Origin: Chloroflexi bacterium TSY
Lineage (GTDB): Bacteria > Chloroflexota > Anaerolineae > Caldilineales > Caldilineaceae
NCBI GenBank assembly: GCA_019217005.1
Contig: JAHBNG010000105.1
Location: forward strand, 1 to 53,076
Direction: 5' to 3'
DNA: 53,076 nt
Shown: in pieces, positions 17,860 through 26,681 of the stretch
Numbering within the stretch: position 1 is the first letter of the stretch
Layout of the letters: each line of letters opens with the position of its first letter
Position numbers and translations under genes: made by a program
The notes under the pieces: generated by a model
Database searches by the model: none
Seen by the model: only the letters and a program-made list of their open reading frames with translations
Told to the model about the DNA's origin: nothing

Positions 17860-17877
17860 GGGCCTACTTTTAGGCCC
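17860..17877. terminator. Short strong hairpin, possible terminator
   Basis: GGGCCTA (17860-17866), loop CTTT, TAGGCCC (17871-17877): a perfect 7-bp stem with a 4-base loop. No T-run follows, so intrinsic termination is uncertain. It lies between the insertion sequence and the eCIS genes and would shield them from read-through. Confidence 0.4.
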
Positions 17878-17925
17878 ATCTATTGATAGCGACACGCACT
17901 ACCGAAACTCACCAAGATCCACATC

Positions 17926-18201
17926 ATGCCTGACATGCCTGCTGCGTTATACCTACCTATGCTCACGCAACGTCTGATCTACCTGTGTGTCCTAATTGAA
18001 AGGGGATTACCCGAGACCTTAATTTCTGAACGATTCGGCGTGATCGTTAACCTGCTTCCGGATGTTTGTCGGCGTGGTTGCATTGATCGTCGGCGTCATA
18101 TTCTTCCCGAATGCGCAAGACGTGACATTGCCAATTCCGACATAACTTGGTGGGAAACAGCCGTTGCTGTGACCGATGCATATTTGAGAATTCAGGAATG
18201 A
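17926..18201 (+). CDS. Hypothetical small protein upstream of the eCIS ATPase
   Basis: A 91-residue open frame (MPDMPAALYLPMLTQRLIYL...) with three cysteines, an Arg-rich stretch CRRGCIDRRRH and the end DITWWETAVAVTDAYLRIQE. There is no clear ribosome-binding site, and I recognise no family. It is the only frame of any length in the 530 bases between the insertion sequence and the ATPase gene. The interval could instead be an untranslated leader holding the eCIS promoter. Included at low confidence. Confidence 0.3.
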   Translation: MPDMPAALYLPMLTQRLIYLCVLIERGLPETLISERFGVIVNLLPDVCRRGCIDRRRHILPECARRDIANSDITWWETAVAVTDAYLRIQE

Positions 18202-18268
18202 CGGTCTAATGATTAGTACATGCGGTTACGTATCATGTGTCGGAATTCACTGAACTAGGGAGCAACAA

Positions 18269-20463
18269 ATGGTTTATTTCGTGACGTCAATGGAACATAT
18301 CCTGGCAGAGTTGGAACGGATCGATCTGCTCATTCAGGCGCAGGTTTGGCGGGCGCGGCAACTGAATGAAGCCAATTCCGAATTTCAGGGGTTGTACATT
18401 CGTGAGGAAGAGGTGGATGCACTGCTCGCTCGACCGACTGGGCTGCCGCATTGGGCAACTGAACCCCTGCCGCAAGCACGTCGCGAAATACAGAGTGCGC
18501 TTGATCAGCTAGTCGCAAAAATTACCGGGTGCAAAGTTTCAAGCCGCAAACAAGGCATTACGTTACGCCTCGATTGTCTGCAAACACTATTCCAACTTTC
18601 ATCATTCGAGGTCGATGCGCTACTGGTCTGCTTAGCTCCCGAAATCGACCTGCGCTACGAACGCCTCTTTGGCTATCTACAGGATGATATCACCAAGCGT
18701 AGACCTAGTGTGGACCTGGTGCTGAATTTGCTTAGCCCCACCTTCGAGGCAAAACTTGACGGCCGACGCTACTTTGCGCCTCATGCTCCACTCTTCAAAC
18801 AGGGTCTCCTGCACCTCTTTGATGATCCATCACAACCTCATCCAACGCTCTTGAGCAAATATCTCAAGGTAGAGGCCCGCGTGGTGAACTATCTATTTGA
18901 AGACGACGAGATTGCTGACAAGCTAGCACCCTATGCGCGAATACATCTGCCTCAGATTCGAATCGAGAAATTAATGCTGCCGACCGACGTCAAACGCAGA
19001 CTAGTGCAACTGACACGTGAATGCCACACCAAGAGCAGTCGACTGATTTTCTATTTCCAGGGTGGCTATGGCACAGGCAAAGAGACAACAGCCGCTGCGC
19101 TCTGTTGTGAGGTCGGTATGAGGCTGCTAACAGTGGATGGCCAAAAGTTGCTCAACGCGGAAGATCTAGCCTTTGAAAAAGCAGTACGTCTAGTGAGGCG
19201 TGAGGCGCTTCTTCAGAACGCCGTTCTCTACTGGACGGGTTTTGACGCTTTGCTTGGCGACGACCGAAGACCTTGGTGCAGGATATTGCTCCAGGAGTTG
19301 GAAGAACGCATTGGACTGACCATCGTGGCTGGCGATATCGTATGGGAGCCAACCGGCGCGCTCTACAAGCAACCCTTTATACGTGTCGAGTTTCCACACC
19401 TCACCTACAAGGAACGCCGCCAATTCTGGCCTATGTCCCTGAATGGTGGCGTGGCGATGGACACAGATGTTGATCTGAGTACACTAGCCGCCAAGTTTCG
19501 CTTCACACCTGGACAGATTCAAGATACAGCAGCTACGGCACGCAACCTGGCTCTCTGGCGTGACCCAGATAGGGGTCATGTGACGATGGCGGATCTCAAT
19601 ATGGCCAGTCGTCTTCAATCCAATCGCAGGTTGGGCGAGTTGGCACACAAGATTACGCCCCACTACATGTGGGATGACATTGTGCTTTCTGTCGACCGTA
19701 TGGAGCAACTGCGTGAGATCGTCAATCAGGTGAAGTTTCGCGCTAAGGTTTACGAAGAATGGGGCTTTGACCGCAAGCTAGCTATGGGCAAGGGGCTAAA
19801 CGCCCTCTTTGCTGGCCCGTCGGGCACGGGCAAGACAATGGCTGCCGATATCATGGCAGGTGAGCTTGGGTTGGATCTCTACAAGATCGACCTCTCGGCA
19901 GTCGTGAGTAAGTATATTGGTGAGACTGAGAAAAATCTGTCCCGTATTTTCCAAGAGGCCGAAACCTCTAACGCCATTCTATTTTTCGACGAGGCCGACG
20001 CCCTCTTTGGCAAGCGAAGCGAGGTACGCGACGCCCAAGACCGCTATGCAAACATCGAAATCTCCTATCTACTGCAGCGCATGGAAGAGTATGACGGAAT
20101 GGTGATTCTGGCCACGAATTTGCGCAACAATTTGGACGATGCGTTCGTTCGCCGCATGCACTTTACCGTTGCGTTTCCGCTGCCTGATGAGGACAAACGC
20201 TTGCGCATTTGGAAAACATTTGGCCACCTGAGACACCCACATCAAATCTGGACCTTGCCTTTATGGCAGAGCGATTCAAGCTATCGGGCGGCAATATCAA
20301 GAACATTGCCTTAGCTGCTGCATTCTTAGCGGCAGAGGGAGAGCAAGAAGTGAGGATGGAATATGTCATTCGAGCAACACAGCGAGAGTATCAGAAGATG
20401 GGGAAGACAATGGTTGATAAGGTGTTTACAGATTATTCAGAATCTGTAGAACATGGATCTTAG
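18269..20463 (+). pseudogene. eCIS AAA+ ATPase (Afp15/Pvc15-like), frameshifted near the C-terminus
   Basis: A tandem AAA+ ATPase like those encoded by contractile injection system loci, thought to act in particle assembly or cargo loading. The start at 18269 follows AGGGAG. Residues 1-240 are the helical N-terminal domain. The first ATPase module (about 260-420) has GGYGTGKET but a weak Walker B (LYWTGFDALL), so it is likely degenerate. The second module has AGPSGTGKT (about residue 512), ILFFDEADALFGKRSE (about 571), the sensor segment MVILATNL and an arginine finger region AFVRRM. The frame ends early at 20314. The missing end (IWPPETPTSNLDLAFMAERF, SGGNIKNIALAAAFLA) is present in the next frame up to 20463. 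A one-base loss at 20211-20216 (TGGAAAACATT) explains it; it lies at an A4 run, so an assembly error is possible. Confidence 0.85.
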
Positions 20464-20475
20464 AGGTGTGTACTT

Positions 20476-21081
20476 ATGATACGTGATCTAGATGATACAT
20501 TGCAGAGGATGCTTGAGACCAAAGCACCGGACACATCCGAATTGGCCAGAGCGAAGATCAGCTTTGATATTCCTGATTCTGAATGGAGAGCCAAGCTGCA
20601 AGAACTAACCGTGAACTGTTATTTGTACGATGTGCGTCAAAACATGGAGATGCGCACAAACGAACCGATTATTCAACGGACGACCAACGGCATGGGAGCA
20701 GTTCGTAGAAAGCCTCCAGCACGCATCGACTGTGCATACTGTATCACCGCTTGGAGTCCAGCCACAAGTGAATCCGTGTTGGAGGAGCACCGTCTGCTTA
20801 GCCAGGTATTGATGGTCCTGCTTCAGCATCGCACCATGCCGCCAGATGTGTTGCAGGGCCAATTGGTGGATCAGATTCCACCTTACCCAACTGTCATTGC
20901 GACGCCAGACGGCATCAAAAATCAGCCTGAGTTCTGGGGGGTGCTGGACCAGCAGCTAAAGCCATCACTCAATTATATTATTACGCTTGCGATTATGTTG
21001 GATGAAGAACCGTCTGAATTTACCAGAACGGTAGAGGAGGTCATTGTTGAGACAGATCATATGGAAGAGTTAGCGAAATAA
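20476..21081 (+). CDS. DUF4255 tail cap / terminator protein (Afp16/Pvc16-like)
   Basis: A 201-residue protein with the DUF4255 pattern of eCIS and tailed-phage-like loci: MIRDLDDTLQRMLE at the start, ISFDIPDSEW, NCYLYDVRQNMEMR and the central ARIDCAYCITAWS. Family members cap the end of the inner tube and sheath and set particle length. The gene lies 13 bases after the ATPase and should be co-transcribed with it. The pairing of ATPase and cap protein at the 5' end of the cluster is one of the known eCIS arrangements. Length is normal for the family and the frame is intact. Confidence 0.9.
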   Translation: MIRDLDDTLQRMLETKAPDTSELARAKISFDIPDSEWRAKLQELTVNCYLYDVRQNMEMRTNEPIIQRTTNGMGAVRRKPPARIDCAYCITAWSPATSESVLEEHRLLSQVLMVLLQHRTMPPDVLQGQLVDQIPPYPTVIATPDGIKNQPEFWGVLDQQLKPSLNYIITLAIMLDEEPSEFTRTVEEVIVETDHMEELAK

Positions 21082-21184
21082 CAGTTGGCGTCTCATTAAT
21101 CATTGCCTTTTCTGGGGAGACGTAAGACACGACAAGAAGCCCATAATTGCAGAGAGCTTATCTGTCATATGGCTCAAAAAGACG

Positions 21185-21240
21185 CCAAATGAGAAACAGT
21201 GTGTCTCATTTGGGGGTTGTGCCAGTAAGAGTTAACTGGC
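21185..21240. promoter_or_regulatory. Two hairpins in the leader of the sheath gene
   Basis: CCAAATGAGA (21185-21194) pairs perfectly with TCTCATTTGG (21204-21213), a 10-bp stem with a 9-base loop. A second hairpin GCCAGT/ACTGGC (21221-21226, 21235-21240) follows. The first could be a partial terminator or RNA-processing site separating ATPase/cap expression from the abundant sheath, but it lacks a T-run. The role is inferred only. Confidence 0.45.
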
Positions 21241-21281
21241 ATCGAATTTGCCCCAATATGATACGTACCTAGCTTTTATGT

Positions 21282-21289
21282 AAGGAGGA
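21282..21289 (+). promoter_or_regulatory. Strong ribosome-binding site of the sheath gene
   Basis: AAGGAGGA lies seven bases before the ATG at 21297. It is the most complete Shine-Dalgarno sequence in the eCIS cluster, which fits the high copy number of the sheath protein in the particle. Confidence 0.7.
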
Positions 21290-21296
21290 TATTCGC

Positions 21297-22835
21297 ATGA
21301 GTTATAACCTTGGTTTAAATGTTGTGGAGGTTGATGGCAAGGCGACGCCAAGTATTCAACCTGCGCCAACCTCGGTGGCGGCATTCGTAATTCGTGCCCA
21401 ACGAGGTATTGCAAATGCTGTCTATCGGGTGTCCAACTGGAGCCAGTTTACAGAACACTTTGGCAGCTACATAGACGGAGCGTACGGGGCCTATGCTGTA
21501 TGTGGCTTTTTCGATAATGGCGGCGCAGTTGCGTATGTGACCCGCGTACTCGATACCACGGCTGCGACCAGCGCCACAAGAACTTTCGACGATGGCGGCA
21601 GTGCCGCATTGACTGTTACAGCAGGTTATCGGGGCCAGGAGGACCGTGGAGCTTGGGGCAAAGGCATCGATGGCACCACAGATGGCATTGCAATTCGTAT
21701 CGCGCCAAATACGGAAGTCACCGGCGCATACGACCTGTTCGTTCGGTATAACGGCAACATTGTTGAACCCTGGGATAAGTTGAATCATGACCCACGGCCC
21801 GGATATGATGAGCGACATCCTGCGCCTGTGATCAACGACGAATTTACAGGCTCGCGCTATATCACTGTCGCTGAGAATGCGACCGCGAATCCAGGCTCGA
21901 CGGACGGCACCACCGATGCAGATACCGTTGGCTTTGTTGCACTGGCAGATGGAGCTGATGATTCGTTAAGCGGCGCTGCTCTGCACAAAGCTTTGCGCGA
22001 GGCGCTGCCACGCTTCGATGTACATCGAGTTCAACTTGTCTGCTGCCCCGAAAGCCACGACACGACTTTCGTGAATGCGGCGCTGACCTACTGTGCCAAT
22101 CGGGGTGATTGTATGTTCGTTGGGCATACAAATGAAGGAGATAATGCTGCGGCAGCCAAAGCCTATGGCAAGGACTTTCAAAGGAACAAGATCTACGGTG
22201 CGCTCTATTTTCCATGGATTCGCGTTAGCGACCCCATCGGGACGCAGAAGTGGATTCCACCCACCGGCCACGTCATGGGTGTTTATGCTCGTACTGAACG
22301 TGAGCGCGGCATTTGGAAAGCACCGGCTGGCAATGCAGCACGTGTCAACAACGCGCTTGATGTGAGATATCACATCACCGACGCCGATCACACCGACTTG
22401 GTTAAAAACGGCAGTGTCAATGCGGTTCGCTTTATTCCCGGTCAAGGCATTGTTGTCGATAGTTCCCGCACGCTGAGTACAAATGTCCTGTGGCTCTATG
22501 TCAACGTACGTCTGCTCTTTAATTTTGTCAAAAGCTCGCTTATGGATGGTTTACGTTGGGTTGTGCAGGAGCCAAACGATGATGCGTTATGGAACAAGGT
22601 AAAGTACAACTCGGTGACCCCTTTCCTGATGGGGTTGTGGCGACGGGGGGCCTTTGGGCCAGGTGCGCCAGACGATGTTTTCACGATCAAGGTGGATGCC
22701 GAAAATAACCGACCGGAAGACATTCAACAAGGTCGGTTGAACGTAGAGGTCTATTTCTATCCGTCGCGACCGGCGGAGACGATCATCATTACAGTGGGAC
22801 AGCAAGAGGGTGGCGCAACTAACAGTGAGAGTTAG
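21297..22835 (+). CDS. Contractile tail sheath protein
   Basis: A 512-residue phage-tail-sheath family protein, which forms the outer contractile layer of the injection system. The N-terminal arm (VEVDGKATPSIQPAPTSVAAFV) and FTEHFGSYIDGAYGAYAVCGFFDNGGAVAYVTRV are typical. The conserved C-terminal sheath domain has WIPPTGHVMGVYARTERERGIWKAPA, NALDVRYHIT and NVRLLFNFVKSSLMDGLRWVVQEPND. It ends LNVEVYFYPSRPAETIIITV, the interlocking C-terminal strand. Only one sheath gene is present, whereas Afp and PVC loci encode several. The frame is intact. Confidence 0.95.
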   Translation: MSYNLGLNVVEVDGKATPSIQPAPTSVAAFVIRAQRGIANAVYRVSNWSQFTEHFGSYIDGAYGAYAVCGFFDNGGAVAYVTRVLDTTAATSATRTFDDGGSAALTVTAGYRGQEDRGAWGKGIDGTTDGIAIRIAPNTEVTGAYDLFVRYNGNIVEPWDKLNHDPRPGYDERHPAPVINDEFTGSRYITVAENATANPGSTDGTTDADTVGFVALADGADDSLSGAALHKALREALPRFDVHRVQLVCCPESHDTTFVNAALTYCANRGDCMFVGHTNEGDNAAAAKAYGKDFQRNKIYGALYFPWIRVSDPIGTQKWIPPTGHVMGVYARTERERGIWKAPAGNAARVNNALDVRYHITDADHTDLVKNGSVNAVRFIPGQGIVVDSSRTLSTNVLWLYVNVRLLFNFVKSSLMDGLRWVVQEPNDDALWNKVKYNSVTPFLMGLWRRGAFGPGAPDDVFTIKVDAENNRPEDIQQGRLNVEVYFYPSRPAETIIITVGQQEGGATNSES

Positions 22836-22839
22836 AGCC

Positions 22840-22910
22840 TATCCGCAAAGTGGTTGCGAGTTTGAGCAGTTTCTCGAGTGAGAATGCATCGTCACAGAAC
22901 TTTTCGGATA
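22840..22910 (+). repeat. 71-bp dispersed palindrome, copy 2
   Basis: This copy begins TATCCGCAAAGTGG and ends CACAGAACTTTTCGGATA, followed by AAGCACTTAATGGGAGG, the ribosome-binding site of the tube gene. It starts a few bases after the sheath stop. It has the same length and pairing plan as the copies at 8497-8567 and 28977-29047. Confidence 0.85.
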
Positions 22911-22931
22911 AGCACTTAATGGGAGGTTATG

Positions 22932-23393
22932 ATGGCCGATTTTGGGTTTACAGAATCATATCGAACTGATGAATTTGTGGTGGAGATCGAGGGGATTGAA
23001 AGTCCCAGTATTACCAAGGTGACTGGGCTGAGTGAGGGTGAAGTCGAAGCCATCGACCAGCTGGACGGGGGTGCCAATATTACGCACAAGATCAGTCAGG
23101 GCATCATCAAATATGATGACTTGACCCTAGAACGCAATATGGACGGCAGTCAGACCGATGAAGATTTTAAGACTTGGTTCCAAGAAATGTTCAGGCTAGA
23201 TGGGACTGGGACAGGCTCACAACTACGACGCAACGGTTCGGTTGTCAAGAAGCAGTTTGGTCAAGAGGTGTTGCGCTTCGCATTTGAGGGCGCCTGGATT
23301 AAGTCGTCCAAATTTACCGATCTGGATGCTGCTAGTTCTGATTTGATGAAACAGACCCTAGTTCTGGCGATTGAACGCATGTATCGTGTCTAA
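22932..23393 (+). CDS. Inner tube protein (gp19 / Afp1-like)
   Basis: A 153-residue phage tail tube protein of the gp19 type (MADFGFTESYRTDEFVVEIEGI, TKVTGLSEGEVE, GIIKYDDLTLERNMDG, FEGAWIKSSKFTDLDAASSD). Hexamers stack to form the tube that carries cargo. The start is taken at the second of two adjacent ATGs (22932), five bases after GGGAGG. This is the only tube gene seen, whereas many eCIS loci have two. The 71-bp palindrome forms its leader. Confidence 0.93.
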   Translation: MADFGFTESYRTDEFVVEIEGIESPSITKVTGLSEGEVEAIDQLDGGANITHKISQGIIKYDDLTLERNMDGSQTDEDFKTWFQEMFRLDGTGTGSQLRRNGSVVKKQFGQEVLRFAFEGAWIKSSKFTDLDAASSDLMKQTLVLAIERMYRV

Positions 23394-23422
23394 CAGGCAG
23401 AGGTCTAATAGAGACGCCACTC

Positions 23423-23474
23423 AAACTTCGGACAATAGAATCGTTTTTTATCAAGGGATAATTGTCCGAAGTTT
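23423..23474. terminator. Perfect 14-bp inverted repeat after the tube gene
   Basis: AAACTTCGGACAAT (23423-23436) and ATTGTCCGAAGTTT (23461-23474) are exact inverted repeats around a 24-base loop containing a T6 run. It lies 30 bases after the tube stop and 40 before the next start. It may stabilise the sheath-tube message end or be another small palindromic element. Confidence 0.5.
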
Positions 23475-23512
23475 AAATGATGTGGCTATAAGAGACAGAG
23501 ATGGAGGTGCTA

Positions 23513-24277
23513 ATGACACCCGGTCAACGTGAATTTGAGTGCCGCTTGCCGATCGGCTATTCCGACAACGACGGTCAGGTTCATCGCTTGGCAGTGCTCC
23601 GCAAAATGCGCGGCCACGAAGAAGCGTTGCTCTATGATACGTCGCTCACGGCGAGCCAGCTTGTAACCAAACTGCTGGAAAACTGTCTCGTGCGTTTGGG
23701 CGACATGGCTCCTGTTGACGCAGAGACGATGGCACAACTCTACACAGCTGATCGCAACTACCTGCTCTTGGAACTGCGCCGGATCACCCTTGGTGATCGG
23801 CTGCCAGCGTTGTATCGCTGTCCTCAGTGCGGCCATGACATATCCGTCATAGACGACTTGAGCCAGATCGATATACGTCGTTTGGATGATGGCCAGATTC
23901 TGGCTGATATCGATGTGATGCTTGAGGACGGCTATCTGGATCGAGAGGGCACGCTTCATACTGAGCTTGTCTTGACGCTGCCGCTGGGTAGCGACGAGGA
24001 GTTCGTGGCACCGATGGTGGCAAAGGATCCGCTCAAGGCACAGGATGCTCTTATTCTGCGCTGCATTAAGCAGTTTGGAACGCTTTCCAAGGCAGCTATG
24101 GAAGCCTATGGGGTCAAAATTCTGCGCGATCTTACATTGGGCGATCGGTTACGCATTCATCAAGCGCTGAACGACAACACGCCAGGCGTTAATTTCCAGC
24201 GGTCAATTCAGTGCGAACGGTGCGGGGCGGTCTTTGACGGTGTGATGGATGTATCCAGTTTTTTCGTCATGAGCTAG
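23513..24277 (+). CDS. eCIS assembly-type protein with a split zinc ribbon
   Basis: A 254-residue protein in the position where many eCIS loci encode a protein related to phage baseplate or tail-assembly chaperones (T4 gp26/gp51-like). The start is taken at ATG 23513, four bases after GGAGGT; the frame opens four codons earlier. Two cysteine pairs, RCPQCGHD (about residue 108) and QCERCGAVFDG (about 238), could form one zinc ribbon from distant parts of the chain. The region between (LTLPLGSDEEF, LILRCIKQFGTL) is mixed alpha/beta. The frame is intact. The assignment by neighbourhood is stronger than by sequence. Confidence 0.65.
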   Translation: MTPGQREFECRLPIGYSDNDGQVHRLAVLRKMRGHEEALLYDTSLTASQLVTKLLENCLVRLGDMAPVDAETMAQLYTADRNYLLLELRRITLGDRLPALYRCPQCGHDISVIDDLSQIDIRRLDDGQILADIDVMLEDGYLDREGTLHTELVLTLPLGSDEEFVAPMVAKDPLKAQDALILRCIKQFGTLSKAAMEAYGVKILRDLTLGDRLRIHQALNDNTPGVNFQRSIQCERCGAVFDGVMDVSSFFVMS

Positions 24278-24459
24278 GTGGCGGACTCCGCTTACGCCAG
24301 GAGGTCTTCTACCTAGCTTATCATCTGCACTGGCCGTGGTCAGAGATCATGGCCTTGGATGTGAGCGAACGCTGGACCTATGTCCAGATGTTGGCCCAAC
24401 GGATTGAGGCAGAAAATCAGGAATTTGCTGAAGTAAGTGAGAGATTGAGAAGAGGATGA
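24278..24459 (+). pseudogene. DUF6760-like small eCIS protein, start disrupted
   Basis: A short frame encodes LRLRQEVFYLAYHLHWPWSE and then IMALDVSERWTYVQMLAQRI, ending at TGA 24457-24459. The EVxYLAYHxHWxxxEIxxLxxxxRxxYV pattern is that of DUF6760, a roughly 60-residue protein found in eCIS and phage-like loci. No usable start codon lies in this frame. The GTG at 24278, directly after the upstream stop (TAGGTG), would begin VAD in another frame, and adding one base near 24286 would give VAELRLRQEVFYLAYH. So the gene probably has a one-base loss just after its start. The stop overlaps the next start (GGATGAAG). Confidence 0.6.
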
Positions 24460-25817
24460 AGCGTATGGCTGAACAGATAGACGAGAGCTTAGGATTAATT
24501 TGGCTGAATAGCGCTTGCGGTCTCTATTTACGTTGGCCACGTCGGAGCGTAATGCCAAACAGTTCTTCACTGTTTGCTCTGTTGCCCTTTCTGACACTTG
24601 CCCAGCGGCGACTGGCGCACGCCGAAGTTGGCGTTCGTGAGCAGAATCATCCATCTTCCATGAACTGGCTGACGTCACGCTGGTTTGGATGGTCGACATA
24701 TCATGAAGCTCTTCAGCCACCCAGCACGCTCCCTCTTTCGCTTGACCAAACAGGTACAAGTCAGCCAGCCGTTGCCAGGCAATCTGTCACAGCAACGAAC
24801 GCTTCATTCACACAAAGTACAGAGACGCTGGCCATGTTGGCACCAATCGTACAGTGGGCAGTGGCTTCCAGCTTTAACCAAAGCGGTCCAGGTCTCTCTG
24901 ACACTCTATCTGGACCGACTGTCATGCCATCGAGACGACGAACATCAGGATCCAGCCTCTATCCAGCATTGATGGGGATTCTGACGCTGTCGGGAGATAC
25001 TGGCATGGCAATTGCACACCGACCAGATACCAGATCTGCGCCTGTCCCGCTCTCTGTTCGGTCTGAAGAAGTGGTGATGGGCAGCTCGGGGAGGAGCAAT
25101 CCAACAAATAGCGATCTGGCGAACAAGTCAGTGCGCCCAGGGCAAAATGCAACAAAGAAAGTTGGTCCAGTAAGGGCGGTTTCAATTCTGCAGCGCATGC
25201 TCCCGGCCCTTGGATTCGGGAGTGAGTCATCTCGTCTCGGAGCGTCGGTACAGCAACGGTTGGCGGATTCTGATCAACCAGCTGCGCAGGCAGTGACCAA
25301 CGACGCACAACGAGAACATTGGCTGAGTCCGGATCGATCTGGTGCAATCTTACGTCCGACAGAACGATATATTGATGCTAAACGAAGAGACGCTGAACGA
25401 CGAACAGAAACAACTGCGTCCCGTCCCCTGATCTGGCCAAATGGAGGACGTTTGGGGCAAGCGGGTGAACAGCAAGGCTTACAGGCCATACAGAACCAGG
25501 CGATTACACAGGCATTTCCAGGTTCGGCCTATACTGGCTTACCTGTGTCCAATACCGCACAACCATACGCTCGCCGTACTGTCCATGAGATGACGCTGCT
25601 CACAGATGCGATTGAACAGCTTATAGAGCGTACTGTTACGACTGAGATCCAGCGCCAACAAACAGCGCAGGCGTACAGGCCGGAACAGCGTCAGGGTGCT
25701 TCAAACCAGGCGGAAGAAGGAGTAGGCATGGCCAACGATGAGATTGCCCGCCAGTTGCTGCGACGGATGCGTACCTTGGCACAAGAGGAACGTTTTCGGC
25801 TGGGACTGCTACGTTAG
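24456..25817 (+). CDS. Low-complexity eCIS locus protein of unknown function
   Basis: A 453-residue protein whose start overlaps the stop of the DUF6760 frame (ATGA), so it is translationally coupled. Residues 1-60 look folded (IWLNSACGLYLRWPRRS, LFALLPFLTLAQRRLAHAEV). Residues 75-350 are Ser, Thr, Gln and Ala rich with little predicted structure. The end is helical and charged (DAIEQLIERTVTTEIQRQQT, DEIARQLLRRMRTLAQEERF). No domain is recognised. Proteins at this position between DUF6760 and the CIS tube adaptor are poorly conserved. The architecture of short folded head, long disordered middle and helical tail could suit a tape-measure or scaffold, but that is speculation. Confidence 0.55.
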   Translation: MKRMAEQIDESLGLIWLNSACGLYLRWPRRSVMPNSSSLFALLPFLTLAQRRLAHAEVGVREQNHPSSMNWLTSRWFGWSTYHEALQPPSTLPLSLDQTGTSQPAVARQSVTATNASFTQSTETLAMLAPIVQWAVASSFNQSGPGLSDTLSGPTVMPSRRRTSGSSLYPALMGILTLSGDTGMAIAHRPDTRSAPVPLSVRSEEVVMGSSGRSNPTNSDLANKSVRPGQNATKKVGPVRAVSILQRMLPALGFGSESSRLGASVQQRLADSDQPAAQAVTNDAQREHWLSPDRSGAILRPTERYIDAKRRDAERRTETTASRPLIWPNGGRLGQAGEQQGLQAIQNQAITQAFPGSAYTGLPVSNTAQPYARRTVHEMTLLTDAIEQLIERTVTTEIQRQQTAQAYRPEQRQGASNQAEEGVGMANDEIARQLLRRMRTLAQEERFRLGLLR

Positions 25818-25894
25818 AAATAGTGTCATTTGGCCTATTTTCACCAGTCGCACTGAGCATTTGTGGGTGCTTGCAGCATAGACGGAGTATAAAC

Positions 25895-26372
25895 ATGATT
25901 GAACGACAGGTATTACGTGGTTTCCTTGCGAATGTTGATGTCATTCCGCCGTTGATTGTAACGTTTCAATTCAATCCCGAAACGGTCCGTGACAACAAGG
26001 CTGTCAACTACAGTGACCGCAACAGCAATTTATGTGGCAACGCACCAGGCAAGGTTTATACGGGTGGCGGCCAAGCTGCGTTCATTTATGTATCCCAAAG
26101 CAGATGCCTGGGCGACTCTGGGGATGATGGGCGAAGGAAGACCGGTTACGGCACCACCTACCTGTTTGTTCGGGTTTGGGACCAAAATATTGGAGTGTGT
26201 TGTCACTGATATGACCATCAGTGAAACTCAATTCAACAGCCTGCTGGCTCCTGTACGTGCCGATGTAAGCGTCACGCTAACGGTGATTGAAGAGGGCGGC
26301 CTATATGAACTGGACAAACAGCACCGCAATGTGCTGGCGGCACTTGGTATCCAGAATATAAGAGTGTTTTAG
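25895..26372 (+). pseudogene. CIS tube / LysM-type adaptor protein, internally deleted and frameshifted
   Basis: The gene starts at ATG 25895 with GGAG eight bases upstream. The N-terminal part reads PLIVTFQFNPETVRDNKAVNYSDR and NLCGNAPGKVYTGGG, typical of the contractile injection system tube/baseplate adaptor (Afp7-like). The C-terminal part lies in another frame: KLRSFMYPKADAWATLG, PPTCLFGFGTKILECVVTD, ETQFNSLLAPVRADVSVTL, LYELDKQHRNVLAALG. The junction at about 26068-26074 (GGTGGCGGC/CAAGCTGCG) lacks the roughly 30-40 residues that normally separate GGG from KLRSFxYP, including a conserved beta strand. A deletion that also shifts frame is the best explanation. Such proteins link tube to baseplate, so the loss could stop particle assembly. 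Confidence 0.75.
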
Positions 26373-26381
26373 AGAGGAGAA

Positions 26382-26678
26382 ATGATGGCACCTTCAATCT
26401 ACTCGCGTTATTACAGACTGGATGTGCTTGACGTAGCGGATCGCATTGGGTTGGCCCAACGACCCCCTGTTGTGGTGGAGGAGTATCCCGACAGTCTGAT
26501 TCATACGATAGTGGGCGGTGAGACGCTCGATCAGTTGGCGGCGCACTATTATGGACGAGAGGACCTCTGGTGGCGGATTGCTGACGCCAATCCGGGGCGC
26601 TTTCCGCTGGACTGGCAGCCCGGAGACACACTTGTGATTCCACCGATTCGCGTTGCGACGCGTATGCCGCGGAGATAA
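26382..26678 (+). CDS. LysM-domain eCIS baseplate protein
   Basis: A 98-residue protein. Residues 42-90 form a LysM-like fold: IHTIVGGETLDQLAAHYYGR, EDLWWRIADANPG, WQPGDTLVIPP. Small LysM proteins of this kind sit at the tube-baseplate junction in phage and eCIS particles (gp53/Afp7-type roles). Two adjacent ATGs (26382, 26385) follow GAGGAG; the second has the better spacing. The stop is four bases before the next start, so they are coupled. Confidence 0.85.
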   Translation: MMAPSIYSRYYRLDVLDVADRIGLAQRPPVVVEEYPDSLIHTIVGGETLDQLAAHYYGREDLWWRIADANPGRFPLDWQPGDTLVIPPIRVATRMPRR

Positions 26679-26681
26679 GCC

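Noticed and set aside
24456..25817. Calling the low-complexity protein a tape measure
   Set aside because: It lacks the long continuous helix and hydrophobic segments expected; only its position is suggestive.
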